Of a stretch of 64,000 nucleotides of DNA, positions 1-10,944 are shown in pieces. Each line of letters starts with the position of its first letter. Positions within the stretch are counted from its first letter, which is position 1. Origin of the DNA: Fragum whitleyi (taxonomy: Eukaryota; Mollusca; Bivalvia; Cardiida; Cardiidae); assembly GCA_948146395.1 (NCBI GenBank), contig OX411554.1, forward strand, positions 38,975,730-39,039,729, written 5' to 3'. Below the pieces are notes generated by a model, which saw only the letters and a list, made by a program, of their open reading frames with translations, ran no database searches and was not told the origin of the DNA. The translations under genes were made by a program, and so were the position numbers.

Positions 1-267
1 GCCTCCTCCTAGAGTACCTCTGTCGTTTCGATACACGTCATAGTTCTGTGGGAATATTTCACTTGATCTTATTGCATCTTTTTTGGGGTTTTGACCTGGT
101 TTCACTCCTTTAAGCCATGATTCTGTTCCAACAACAATATCTGGTTTTAGGTAATGTAGAGCTGCTGTAAATTCTCCTTTTTTGTCTTTGATGCTTCTGC
201 AGTTGACTGTTAGTATTCGAAGATTTTTCTTTTCTGGTGCTTCATATGGGTTACTAGATGTATTCTT
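1..267 (-). CDS. LINE (non-LTR retrotransposon) endonuclease domain, partial
   Basis: The minus strand is open from an in-frame stop at 268-270 to the window edge (about 89 codons). Its translation is typical of the N-terminal part of the apurinic-endonuclease-like domain of a LINE ORF2. It has a beta-strand plus Asn motif read as ILTVNCRSIKDKKGEF, then LKPDIVVGTESWL with the family Glu in TESWL, then FPQNYDVYRNDR followed by a Gly-rich GTLGGG at the edge. In this family the domain nicks target DNA to prime reverse transcription. The reverse transcriptase would lie to the left, outside the window. No Met was found at a sensible position, so the 5' part may be truncated. The clade (CR1, jockey or L2-like) cannot be set from this much sequence. 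Confidence 0.85.
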
Positions 268-281
268 TTAATGCGAAATTG

Positions 282-605
282 TTTTTATCTTATAACTATA
301 AATATCCGTGTGATAACATACTGTATGATATTTTTATGATATCACATAGTTAATTTTAGAACAATGATAAAATGCGGTTATTTTTAGAAACTTGCGTTTC
401 AGTTAGAAACATCGACGAAAACAAGACAAATAGAGGTTATAAGATAAATATAATACATACTTAGTGTATTGTATGAAAAAATATCTTACCCGGTTGTGAA
501 AATGGATAATTGTCTCGACAGAGCCTCGACAATTATCAATTCTCCCAACCTCATAAGATATTTTTTATACAAAACACTAAGTACGTATTATACATATGTG
601 GTATT
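282..605 (-). repeat. MITE family A, copy 1 (two-part hairpin element)
   Basis: Two modules are joined. One (about 282-453) is bounded by inverted TTATCTTATAAC and GTTATAAGATAAAT. The other (about 448-600) is a palindrome with arms around CTTAGTGTATTGTATG and its complement ATACAAAACACTAAG. The same composite recurs at 18484-18763 and 30660-30958, and half of it at 895-1002. The constant pairing suggests one element rather than two chance neighbours. Confidence 0.7.
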
Positions 606-895
606 TATTATAACACACAACATTTACCACAAATGTGATAATAGCAGCTAGTCATTTTTGTCCGGAGTCTTTTAAATAGAGAATTAAAGGTTAGTTTTTT
701 AAATAAAAATGTTTTCTCGTCGAAGTATGGAGAATTTTCGAGGTTTTGCCGAATCATAATAATTTCTCGCATTCGAATCCAGTTTTATTATCGAAATATT
801 GACATTTCGTTCCCGACGATACGCTAGTTTTGATGAATCGTCACACACACACACACATATATATATTCTCTTGAACAGAAATAAAAGCTTCTCAG
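605..895. other. No recognisable feature; short CA/TA tract
   Basis: AT-rich sequence with a short (CA)n-(TA)n tract near 842-866. No coding or repeat homology was seen by eye. Confidence 0.5.
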
Positions 896-1002
896 ATTAG
901 ATCAATGTCATTGTTCTAAAAATAATTGTGTGATATCATAAAAAAATCATATGGGATGTTATCATATGGATATTTGTATAGTTTTATTATAATAATAAAA
1001 CT
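895..1002 (+). repeat. MITE family A, partial copy
   Basis: Matches only the second module of family A (CATTGTTCTAAAA, then GATATCATAAAA, then GGGATGTTATCATA). The palindromic module is absent. Confidence 0.6.
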
Positions 1003-1500
1003 AATAATCGTATTTCTGTTTTTTGTAACCTGTGGTTACGATGTAGGTTTTTGTTAATATTTTGTTGGCGATGTTTTCTTTAATATACATCTTATTTTGA
1101 TATTTTTTCTTAGAATTGAATAAGCGGACCCTGTCTCGCAATTCGTTTAAAATAGAAAGGAGAAGCTACAGAGTAATTTATATATACGCTTTTCATAGCA
1201 CGCAATTTCGCAATTGAAATAACAAGATTAGTAGACTTTCTATGGTAAAGGGGATGATTTAACAATAAAAAAATCAGTAAATCAATTCTTAAGACATTGA
1301 AAATTCGAAGAATTTTCAAAAAAAAAAAAATGTTGAATTCAATTTATGAGAACTATTTTAAACCTAGTGAACGTATTACCCAATCAGGTGAATATGAGAT
1401 ATTCTTATTTGTAAGATCATCCGTATCTTGATCAAAATGTAATCCTTCGCGCTACACGAAACAAAAAATAAAAAAGATATTACCTGCAGCAGAGGTTAGT
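1003..1500. other. No recognisable feature
   Basis: AT-rich. A small local dyad around GAAAATTCGAAGAATTTTC near 1299-1318 is the only structure noticed. Confidence 0.5.
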
Positions 1501-1501
1501 C

Positions 1502-1865
1502 AGTCGAAATCCTAACATTACGATCCTTGCCAGCCTTTGAATTTTGTCGAGTTTCATAAGCAGTTAATAACATCGTGAAATTGACAAGGTGAACAATTTT
1601 GGAATAATTTCGGAATAATATTGAATGAGTGAGAGGAGCGAGTTTTGAGTGACATTTAAGGGAGGTAATCCAATATCGCTAATTTTGTTCAGACGCTTAA
1701 AGTTTTAATCATTTCAGTGAAATCGCGATTCATTTTGAAAGAAGTTGTTGATCTTACTTTTTTCAGTCATTTTGAGCGTTTTTGAAAGGTTTGAGTGACT
1801 GTAATCAGTCGAAATGCTAACATTAAGATCATTATCAGCCCTTGTCTTTTGTCGAGTTTCATAAG
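1502..1865 (+). repeat. Direct repeat of ~60 bp flanking partial MITE B copy 1
   Basis: A segment beginning AGTCGAAAT and ending GTCGAGTTTCATAAG occurs at 1502-1560 and again at 1807-1865. Between the two copies (1561-1798) lies a truncated family B MITE that starts with CAGTTAATAACATCGTG and contains AATATCGCTAATTTTGTTC. The arrangement looks like a local tandem duplication with an element in its middle. Confidence 0.65.
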
Positions 1866-1915
1866 TGTGTCCAGGAGAACGAAGGTTTCACAAGTATCTC
1901 GTGAATTGTAGTATG

Positions 1916-2360
1916 TACAGATAGTTACATCGTGAAATTGATATTCGCCTCAACCAAAACCATTCTAAATCGCTCACTTAGCGTCCCAATCATTCATTCA
2001 AAACACTCACTCAAACCGCTCAAAAACGCCCAAACCCATTGAAAAATATAGAATCAACAACTTCATTCAAAATAAATTTGGATAGAGAAAAATCGCGACT
2101 TTTGAAACTGCCATAATTCAAATTGTAAGCGTCTAATAGGTTCTTGAAGAAATAGGAAGCTATCTATAGAACGTATATGTATATCTTATTAAAGGGAAGT
2201 ATTCAATATCGCTAATTTTGTTCATCCTGAACAAAATTTGCTATATTGGATTACCTCCCATTAAATTCACTCAAAACTCGCTCAACACACTCAATTAATT
2301 CCATTCATAAAACATTTCAAAATCGTTCACTTTGTCGATTTCATGATGTTATTAACTGTA
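1916..2360 (+). mobile_element. MITE family B, copy 2 (near complete)
   Basis: The left terminus carries AGTTACATCGTGAAATTGA and the right terminus TCGATTTCATGATGTTATTAACTGTA, an imperfect inverted repeat. The interior has the family signatures CATTCATTCAAAACACTCA, GGTTCTTGAAGAAATAGGAA and a central dyad AATATCGCTAATTTTG/CAAAATTTGCTATATTGG. About 445 bp, no coding capacity, and one of 14 copies in the window. Confidence 0.85.
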
Positions 2361-2504
2361 TTTATATTACTAGGTAAGGCCTGAGAATTGTGTTGTGGAA
2401 GGGTACGCCCGTAAGCGTTTTTTCATTCCTGACGATATGATGTCCTTCAATTTCTGGATTACGCAATATGAGCGAAAGTTTCAAGGCACATTTTTCACGA
2501 CAGT

Positions 2505-2668
2505 TCTCTCCTAAAGCAGTCGCGTGTTCATGGTGCAAAGCCGTTTACAAGCGTTTCAAATGCTATTCCACCGCTTCGCCCGTATGTGTACGTGCATAGC
2601 GGATACCTTTTCTCAAACGTTTAACAAACGTTTTCATCTTGAACGCGGAGTAGGTGCAGCATCTTTTT
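2505..2668 (+). repeat. Hairpin family E, degenerate copy
   Basis: Resembles the family E foldback: CTATTCCACCGCTTCGCCCG then GTACGTGCATAGCGGATACC, flanked by GTTTACAAGCGTTTC and its rough complement, with AACGCGGAGTAGG at the right end. It is more diverged than the copies at 13759 and 28529. Confidence 0.55.
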
Positions 2669-2699
2669 CAGCGTTCAACATTCCGAACGCCGGAAACAA

Positions 2700-3070
2700 A
2701 TTTTAGTAATAAGACACAGGTTTCCCCAGAGCAAAGTTTCTTCTATGAAGGGAAGTAATTGTTAAGATTCATATTTTCTGTGACAGCTAGAGTTGTTTCC
2801 ACTGAGTCATTCAAGGAAATATTCTGTCGCTGTAGTTGACTGGCGAGCCTGTCTCAATCTATCGACACAGAATCCAGTATCGGAGGGTAGCGTAGAATAG
2901 GACAGGTTAACCAGTCTATCGCTGTAATAGGTCATACAGATGATCTTTTCTCTAGGAAAACCGGCCTAAATAGTATCAATGAATCTGGCAATAGACTTAA
3001 GCTTAAATTCTATAAAAATGCATATTTAATCATCCATAAAAGAAGGAAAATTAAGTTATGTCCAAAAGAC
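2700..3070. other. No recognisable feature
   Basis: Unique-looking sequence between two repeat copies. No frame, hairpin or repeat match was seen. Confidence 0.45.
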
Positions 3071-3500
3071 TACAGTTAAAAACATTGTGAAATTAACATT
3101 TACCTCAATCATAACCATTCTAAATCGCTCACTCAGAGCTCCATTCACTCATTCAAAACACTCACCCAAACCATTCAAAAACGCTTAAACACATTGAAAA
3201 AATATAGAATCAACAACGTCATTCAAACTAAATTTTGAAAAAGAAAAATCGCGAATTCTATGTCATCATTCAAATTGTTACCGTCATGGGTTCTTGAAGA
3301 AATAGGAAGCTACTTATAGAACTAATATGCATATTTTATTAAAGGGGGGCAATCCATTCCGCTAATTTAGTTCATCCTGAACAAAATTTCCAATATAGGA
3401 TTACCTCCCATTAAATTCACTCCAAACTCGCTCAATACACTCATTCAACTTCATTCCGAAATTATTCACCTTGTCAATTTCACGATGTTCTTAAGTATAT
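3071..3500 (+). mobile_element. MITE family B, copy 3
   Basis: Begins TACAGTTAAAAACATTGTG and ends GTCAATTTCACGATGTTCTT. It has the same interior order as copy 2, including the central dyad around 3358-3405. Confidence 0.85.
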
Positions 3501-3810
3501 AATCCTTTATACCTGTTCATGTGACCATTTATCCACAAACCAAGTTTTTAACTCACGCAAATCAATTAAATTGTAGACATTTAGAAAATTGCTTGTTTCT
3601 CCAGTTTTCTCAATGTTTTATTCTAAACCTTGCTGCCTTTTTAAATTTTACCCCACAATGAATTAATGTCTACAAATCCTTTGAAATTGTGTAAGTCTGA
3701 ATTTGTTTTTGGTAGTATCTCAGTTAAGAAAAAACTTTAATTACAAAGTGACGTCATTTAAGCAGTTTTTCCTGTAGAACGGATGAGATATAGATATATG
3801 TTATGTTTAT

Positions 3811-4077
3811 AAATGTGACCCGTCACGCAAAAAGGACCATCTGGGTTGCGCATTAAATGCCGACTCCCGTCAGCCTGTGCGGATTGCGCAGACTGACTAG
3901 GGTCGAGACTTTTCGCAATGTCCTTATTTTCTGTATCTAGAATGTTCATTCTACCTTCCAGTGAATGAATTTTGTAAATGCGACTTCTGGTTGACCTATG
4001 CTGGATCAAATCTCTTTTTCAATGATTCATTTTACAGATTTCCCGAACTGTCCCTTTTCACATGACGGGTCACATTT
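3811..4077 (+). mobile_element. MITE family C, copy 1
   Basis: Perfect terminal inverted repeat AAATGTGACCCGTCA (left) and TGACGGGTCACATTT (right), enclosing about 267 bp. Interior signatures shared with the other copies are AAAAGGACCATCTGGG, the dyad-rich CAGACTGACTAGGGTCGA, and CGACTTCTGGTTGACCTATG. The small frame inside it is accidental. Confidence 0.85.
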
Positions 4078-4129
4078 CTTTACAACTTTTGATAGATATA
4101 AATTATTTTTATTTAAAAAAATTTATTAA

Positions 4130-4615
4130 TTGAAACGTTCTGTATCAAAATAACAAACCACCTTTAAATAATTGAGTTGTAGTTTTTATCAAATTTCAGT
4201 GTTTTGATTGACCGAAAAATGATCTCTTACAATTTGTACGATATATGAGCCTGTGTGTGATATTTCCAACAATTTCGCATCTGCGCGAGGTACAAACGTT
4301 TGGTAGCGTTGACAACGACTCAATGCAATAATAATACATTCTGACTGCATGAAGTTGGATTAAGACATAGTCTATCTATAAACCGCATATATATAATGAT
4401 TATTCTGGCCAGCATGTGTAGCTACGCAGATTGGCCAGAAGCATTGCTTTGCGCACATTTGAAATTCTTGGAAATGTCACGCACAGGCTCATATGACATT
4501 TTTAACGATCTGTATCAAATTAACAACTTCCGTTGAATAATTTAGTTTTAGTGATTCTAACATTTTCGTATTTTGATTGATCGAAAAATCACCTCGTACA
4601 AAATTTTAGTACCTA
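4130..4615 (+). repeat. Direct repeat split by a TIR element (4243-4495)
   Basis: Two diverged copies of a ~110 bp segment (signatures CTGTATCAAA, then AACAA, then TTTTGATTGA.CGAAAAAT) flank an element with termini ATATGAGCCTGTGTGTGA and TCACGCACAGGCTCATAT. The element spans 4243-4495 and has no coding capacity. The inner inverted repeat ATTTCC/GGAAAT extends the TIR. Confidence 0.7.
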
Positions 4616-5045
4616 GCTATGTATTTGTTCACCTCAAGGCTACATTTATGCTTCTTGATATTAAATCATAAGATATGGTGAGGCATTTACAGTTCATGAA
4701 GGAATGAAGCTAAATACCTGATGACACTTATGTGTGAATACGCTCGCGAATTTATATACTGTGATTGGATTTTAAGTTTCATACTTCAAATGAATCTTAA
4801 AAAAGAGATGTCTTCTCTAAATAGATTTATTGAAATAAGTGTTAAATTGATTTCGATATAACCATATAACTCGAATACGGTATTGTGACTTGTGATCCCA
4901 GTACATTTGTATAAAATCGACGAGTCAAAATCGCGAATTCCACTTATACAATAAAAGAATTGTATAATGTATAAATTTTAATCTCTTTATTTTTCCTTGA
5001 TATCATCATCATTTCAAGCGATTTTGAAATGTTCATATATGTATT
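4616..5045. other. No recognisable feature
   Basis: AT-rich, without hairpins or repeat matches visible. Confidence 0.45.
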
Positions 5046-5079
5046 TTAGTGTGGTTTTAGGTACGCCCGTAAGCGTTTA

Positions 5080-5457
<378 letters not shown>

Positions 5458-5489
5458 TAAGCAGGTGTTATAGTAGTTGTGGTAGTAGT

Positions 5490-6420
5490 TGTAGTAAAGT
5501 TACACTTGTATGCCATTGACATTCTTACGACATTTATTTTTTTAAAACATAGGACTAGCCCTCTTTTTCTATTTTTTTGACAAAAATTAACGTTGAACTT
5601 TGTCAATGGTGAGTAGAATGTCTTTCTCGTGTGAAAGATAACCGAGAATGATCATCGACGATACTTGATCTTGTATTCTTCGTGACAACTGGACAAATAT
5701 CAGGAATAAATCATGGCCTCTCACAAATCCGCGGATATCCCAAATATTGGCGCCGATTTTGGGACATTCGTATTGAGAAGCTCGTAGAATAGAAAAGAAT
5801 CTATCTTTATTAATTAGCAAAGTTACTCAGAACGTATATTACTATTGATTATTTACATAGACTCGGTTCTTCGCAGAAATGCTACTGGAGTACAGTTATA
5901 GGCCAAAAGTGTTGTGTTATAATTCCGGTAAAAATAGATTAGGTTGATTTTACAATACTTTCTCTGAGGAGACCGTCAAACCGTCTTCTTAACTTTTCTT
6001 TGCCAGACCATGTAATACTATACTAAGCTACAGCCATAGACTAAAAGTTTAAACAATGTCTAGTAAAATGTTTTTTTTTTTGTGTGTGTGTTTTTTTTTG
6101 TTTTTTTTTTTTGTAATGAAGTGTCCGTGAATTGTATTGAAAAGCTCCTATAGACATGTGGTTAGAGGTCAGAGAGTAATTTTCGAATAGAAATTTTACA
6201 TTTGTCACTCACGAAAATGACACAAATCGTTGTTGTCGTCGTCGTCCGTCGTTCTTATTGTCGTTGTAGTTTTTGTTGTTGTTATTTAGATTGGGTTACA
6301 TATTCAAGACTGATGGTTTATTTGCTTGTTAGTAAATATATCGTGCCCGATCTCGGGAACGGACATTCAATTAGAACGGGCAAATGGTGAAAGCAGCGTT
6401 TGCCCGTTCTTAAGAGCATA
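5490..6420. other. Mostly featureless; poly-T, GTC tract and one perfect hairpin
   Basis: Contains poly-T runs at about 6070-6112 and a GTC/GTT-rich tract at 6228-6290. It also has a perfect 11-bp stem, GAACGGGCAAA at 6374-6384 and TTTGCCCGTTC at 6399-6409, with a 14-nt loop. No gene was seen. Confidence 0.6.
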
Positions 6421-6428
6421 CCAGATGA

Positions 6429-6605
6429 GTTTGTTTGTTTGAATGGGGTTTTGCGCAGCTTTCAACATTTTTTAGTTATATCGCGGAGGCTGGAGCACCT
6501 TACAAGTGATTCCTGGTATTTCTCACACCAGTACTACCACTACATTCTTTCCTATCTTTGCTATCTCACATAGGTCTACGATTATCGACCCATTGGTGAG
6601 AGACA
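6429..6605 (-). mobile_element. SINE family, headless copy
   Basis: Minus-strand copy of the SINE body. Reading + strand it starts with the tail GTTTGTTTGTTTGAATGGGG, then TTATATCGCGGAGGCTGGAG, then TCTCACACCAGTACTACCAC, then CACATAGGTCTACGATTATC, then CCATTGGTGAGAGAC. The tRNA-like head is missing (5' truncated). Confidence 0.85.
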
Positions 6606-7600
6606 CGTCATACAAGATGAGTTTCATCATTGAAACAAACTTATTCATGGATAATATGGTGTGAAAACATTAATTGAAGATCATTTCGTGGCGAAGCCAG
6701 AGGGGGTTTTGGGGTACTGTCGAACGAATATCCTCTGAAGCCCAATTATTTCATCTTCGCGCAGAATTTCAGTTAAACATTCCCATTCTGTTCAGGACAG
6801 TCCTTTTATGAAGTTTTTACAAACAGTATAGCCTAAGATCAGCCTTCGCAGTTGTGCAGTCTGATCTTAGGATACACTGTCTGTCTTCTATTTGATGTAA
6901 GGAAATATTCTTTAGGCAGACTTGTTGATACAGAAAAAATAGGAAAATTGTTATATAGATAATTTGAATTCAGCAGCCTAAGGGTAAAAATTGTGTAATA
7001 CTTGGAAAACGACCCCCTTTTTATATTCAAACCCCCTTCACAGAAATCCTGGATCCGCCACAGCCCAGAAATCTGCATAATATGCAATGAGCTCACTTTG
7101 TGGATGTTTTCTTGAACCGCTCATCTAACGGGAATCACCGACTACAGTTTAAAACTTGTCCCTTGTTAAAAATTGGTGGACTTCAAACATTTTTTGAACA
7201 AACAGAATATTATCTTTGTAAAGTTAAATCCATTTTTCTAGTCAATATAACACACGGTCAAAATAGTCAATAATCAATTTTCATCCATTTTTTTCAAAAC
7301 CTAAACAAAGAAATAATTCTCGATTAGTCTGGTCCAAGACTTTATACTCAGTCTGTACTTGAAGTACTGCACGAAAGGTAATTTCATCAATATTATAGAA
7401 GAGCTATCTGTCTAAAAGTTGCTTCAAGACAATAAGTTTTATTGAATTAATGTACCTCTATACTCTATCTAGTAATTACAATCTGTTCTCAGCTTGAGTG
7501 GTGGAAGCAATAACACTGTATGTCGCCATCGCCGAAGGACAGCCAAAACGTCGTAACTATAGCTTTGTTGAAAAACTTTTAAACGACATTTTTCACCAGA
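6605..7600. other. Mostly featureless; one hairpin at 6832-6871
   Basis: The only structure noted is CCTAAGATCAG (6832-6842) facing CTGATCTTAGG (6861-6871). It belongs to a recurring hairpin type with GCAGGCTGATCTTAGTC also seen near 16560, 55220 and 62670. The phrase CTGGATCCGCCAC near 7048 suggests an old repeat. Confidence 0.5.
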
Positions 7601-7606
7601 TAAAAG

Positions 7607-7870
7607 TACAGTTAACAAACATCGAGAAATTGACTGTCATTCCCATTAGAACCAATCTAAATAGCTCACTAAGCACTCCATTCACTCATTCCAAACATCT
7701 AATCAAATCGATCAGAAAAGCACCAAAATCTTTAGAATACATTTCGAGGTAATGAATATCGAAAATTTTGTTCATTTTGAACATTTTAATTTCAATCAAA
7801 ACTCAATTTTATTCCAAAATCAATCCAAATTCACTCATCTTGTCAATTTCACGATTTTCTTTTTACTGTA
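7607..7870 (+). mobile_element. MITE family B, copy 4 (short form)
   Basis: A 264-bp version with TACAGTTAACAAACATCGAG at the left and GTCAATTTCACGATTTTC...TACTGTA at the right. The middle lacks the CTTGAAGAAATAGGAA block, so this is an internally deleted or different subfamily. Confidence 0.8.
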
Positions 7871-8016
7871 CATCTTCAATGATGTCATAGTTATGACAGT
7901 TCGGCCGTTTATGGTTATAAATTTCCAATCAACGTTTATGTTCGAATCACGATTTTTTTTTATTTATCTATTTTTTATTTTTTTTTTTTTTTGCAGTTAT
8001 TTCTCGGCGGCTGGTG

Positions 8017-8200
8017 AATTGATTGATTGAATGGAGTTTTACGCCGCTTTCAACATTTTTTTTAATTATGTCGCGGCGGCTGGAGCACCTTACAATAGTT
8101 TCCTGTTATTTCTCTCGCCAGTACAACCACCACGTCCTTTTCTAGTCTCCAGATACTATCTCACATAGGTCTATGATTATCAATCCATTGGTGAGAGATA
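8017..8200 (-). mobile_element. SINE family, headless copy
   Basis: The tail reads TTGATTGATTGAATGGAG, then ACGCCGCTTTCAACA, GCGGCGGCTGGAGCACCTT, CACATAGGTCTATGATTATC and CCATTGGTGAGAGA. The tail is of the ATTG type. A second scrap of SINE (CTCGGCGGCTGG, 8003-8014) lies just left of it. Confidence 0.85.
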
Positions 8201-8248
8201 AATACTCGGTGAAACAGTTCATGTTTTCTATGTCGTTTCTCACACCAG

Positions 8249-8690
8249 TACAGTAAGTAACATCGTGAAATTGACATTCATCTCAATCATAAACATTCTA
8301 AATCATTCACTCAGCGCTCTATTCATCCATTCCTAACACTCACTAAAGCTATTCAAAAATCCTAAAAAAACCTAAAAGATATAAGATCTAAAACTGCATA
8401 TAAAATAGATAAAGATAGAAAAAATCGCGATTTCACTGATTCAATTTAAATTATAAGTGGCGGCTTGGATCTTGAAGAAATGGGAAGCTATTCAAAGAAC
8501 CTTTATGCATATATTATGAAAGAGAGGTTATAAATGTCGCTAATTTTATTCATCCACATCAAAACTAGCGATATTAGTTCAAAGCCCCCCCCCCCCCCCC
8601 CTCACTCAAACTCTCTCATCGTAATCATTCATTTTCATTTCATAATCATTCCCAGACCATTCACCTAGGCAATTTCACGATGCTTTCATC
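8249..8690 (+). mobile_element. MITE family B, copy 5
   Basis: Left end TACAGTAAGTAACATCGTG, right end GGCAATTTCACGATGCTTT. A C-homopolymer of about 17 bases (8586-8602) sits in the central part where other copies have the GGATTACCTCCC block. Confidence 0.8.
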
Positions 8691-9566
8691 CGTGCATCCT
8701 CAAAATTCCATCCAAACCACATCTGCACATTTCACATAAGCGTACTACTTATCGTTCGCTCATAGGAGACAATTGAATTTTGCCAAAACGTATTATTTCA
8801 AATCACGGATGAAAGTTGACCAAGCAAGGGTCAAACTTAGGATCCCAGGAATTGAAAGTCAAACGCGTATTGGACTTACTGGGCTTGACACCCGATGGCA
8901 AATATGTAAAAAGCACTGACTTTAAGCAGATCTTTTTCCTTTGTGGTGAACTTTGACTAAGCACTCCGAGGCGCCTAAATACATGTAATATTAAAGCCTA
9001 TTTTCTTTTACCACTTAGATAAATAGGGAAGTACGTAGATATTTTAAAGGGGGTAATAAAATATCTCTTATGAGTGTTCGAGGGCGATTCTATAAGTTTT
9101 AGCTTTCGTCGCAATCGAACTAGAATGATAAGTATAAACTAACTAGTTCCGTCCAATAAACGAAATTAGCTATATAGAATTACACGTTTCTTCCTTTAAT
9201 TTCATTCAAAACTCGCTCAACATATCCATTCAATACCATTCCAAAATAATTGAACTTATCAATTAAATTAAAATTTAAATTAGATTAACTGAATTGGGAG
9301 TCCGTAATCCTTGCATAAAATAAATTCAACATTAAGCCATTTTCTTGTGACATTACCCATGGTTCAAGATTAATCTGTTTAAAGATTTTTAAAGGATTAA
9401 TCAATAGATTTAATCCTATTATCATCAATTGCCTAACACTTAGAGTGTTATATAAATGTTATGGGTGTGTGTGGTTTTAGGGTCTATTAGACTACTAGAC
9501 GGCATTAAAGATCCACAGAACTGAAAAAATACCGATTTACACGCGTTTTTTTTTTTTGTCATTAAA
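8691..9566. other. Mostly featureless; degenerate MITE B fragment at 9030-9262
   Basis: The 9030-9262 piece keeps ATTTCATTCAAAACTCGCTC and a diverged centre but no clean left terminus. A T-run at 9546-9557 precedes the SINE. Nothing else was recognised. Confidence 0.5.
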
Positions 9567-9838
9567 TGGGCCGCCGTCATAGCGCAGTTGGTAGCGCGTC
9601 GGACTGTCAATCTAAAGGTCCCGGGTTCGATCCCAGACGGCGGCACTTATTCTTTCCGACTATTTGTCTCTCACCAATGGGTTGATAATCGAAGACCTAT
9701 GTGAGATAGCAGCTGGAGGCTAGGAAAGGATGTGATGGTTGTAGTGGTGTGAGGAATATCAGGAAAACATTGTTAGGTGCTCCAGTCGCCGCGGTATATG
9801 TTGAAAGCGGCGTAAAACCGAATTCATTCAATCAATCA
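9567..9838 (+). mobile_element. tRNA-derived SINE, full length, (ATTG/CAAT)n tail
   Basis: Complete copy made of a tRNA-like head (9570-9644), the body shared by all SINE copies here (CTCACCAATGGGTTGATAAT, CACCTA-type segment, TTAGGTGCTCCAGTCGCCG) and the tail ATTCATTCAATCAATCA. Direct repeats TGTCATTAAA (9557-9566) and TGTCATCAAA (9839-9848) flank it with one mismatch and read as the target-site duplication left by LINE-mediated insertion. Confidence 0.88.
9570..9644 (+). other. tRNA-Asp(GTC)-like head of the SINE (Pol III promoter)
   Basis: The acceptor stem GCCGCCG pairs perfectly with CGGCGGC. The box A region is TAGCGCAGTTGGTAGCGC and box B is GGGTTCGATCCC. The anticodon loop CTGTCAA would present GTC (Asp). 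Mismatches in the T stem and anticodon stem argue against a working tRNA gene, so it is read as the internal promoter of the SINE. Confidence 0.8.
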
Positions 9839-9848
9839 TGTCATCAAA

Positions 9849-10130
9849 GTGCGAGCATTAAGCCAGTGTGTTCGTCCGTCCAGCCGCAGCGATTTCTCTT
9901 CCAAGTTTGAGCAAAATATAATGAATCTTTACACCAAAATTCCTATAGATTGCACATACGTACTTCCCCTTCTATCATGTAAAATGTAACATAGAAAATT
10001 ATGAAAAAGAAAGACAAATCTATTCTCTTTGATTTTCATCCTACATCCTACATTTAAAGCATCATGATTTTGTGAACGTTTCTTTCGATCAGTTGCATCT
10101 GTGATTAACACTGTACAAATAATTGTTATA
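9849..10130. other. No gene; scrap of GTCC-type array
   Basis: GTGTGTTCGTCCGTCCAGCC near 9867 resembles the start of the GTCC-rich tandem arrays found elsewhere in the window. Nothing else was recognised. Confidence 0.4.
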
Positions 10131-10350
10131 TGTGACCCGTCACACGAAAAGGGACCATACGGGTAGTGCCTAAGGTGTCGACCCTAGTCAGACTGCGCGG
10201 AGTTTCTTTATCTAGAATGATAAATCTACCTTCGAATGAAAGAAGTTTTGAAATGCGACTTCTGGTTGACCTATGCTGGATCAAATATCTTTTTCAATAA
10301 TTCATTATACAGAATTCCCGATTGGTCCCTTTTTGCTTTACGGGTCATAT
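10131..10350 (+). mobile_element. MITE family C, copy 2
   Basis: Left end TGTGACCCGTCACACGAAAA, right end CTTTACGGGTCATAT. It shares GACTTCTGGTTGACCTATGC with copy 1 and is shorter. Confidence 0.8.
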
Positions 10351-10351
10351 A

Positions 10352-10785
10352 TATGAAGATAATATTTATATGTGACCCTAGAACGGTTTGTTAAAAAATA
10401 TATATGTTTTGCGACACTTCGTCCGTCAAACGACATTGTCTGTATGCGAACTGTTATTCATTTTAGGTTGTATCATTATTCTTTGTTTTTGTCAAATCTA
10501 AAATACCTATTTTATTAACAAACCCCTTTGTAAAAAACATCCATTTGGAATATTCTAAATTATATACTATGATTTTCGGTTGCTCTAGGTAAATCCAATA
10601 GTGTCGTCATGCCTTAAAGAATGCATTTGATTTGAGCTGCGTTGAGTATCGACAAAGCTTAAAAGAATTTGAGTTCTTTGTGTTTAGTATCGACATGCCA
10701 TAAAAAGAATTTTAGTTGAGTTGTGAGTTGTTTTAACAAGTCTTGAAATTCCTTGATATAAACGTAATTTCAAACAGTTTTACTT
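10352..10785. other. No recognisable feature
   Basis: AT-rich. Two loosely similar ~55-bp phrases (GAGTATCGACAAAGC and TAGTATCGACATGCC) suggest a small old duplication. Confidence 0.4.
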
Positions 10786-10789
10786 TTTT

Positions 10790-10940
10790 CATGATCGGTT
10801 CTGCGTTCGGGTCTACAAAACGGTCCAGACTGTTTGCAAATTATACCCCGCTTTTTAAGTGCCCTTGTGTGCAAAGCGGGGTATAACTTGGAAACAGTTT
10901 GAACCTTTTCGTCACCCTGAAAGCGGGGTAGGCTGACGAT
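10790..10940 (+). repeat. Hairpin family E, copy (cruciform-forming)
   Basis: Long imperfect palindrome. ACTGTTTGCAAATTATACCC faces GGGTATAACTTGGAAACAGT, with CCGCTTT/AAAGCGG at the centre and TGCGTTC/AAGCGGGG-type ends. It shares core and flanks with 13759-13897 and 28529-28669. Confidence 0.75.
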
Positions 10941-10944
10941 GAAT

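Noticed and set aside
9570..9644. Functional tRNA-Asp gene
   Set aside because: Acceptor stem is perfect, but T and anticodon stems have mismatches, and the SINE body, tail and target duplication follow directly.
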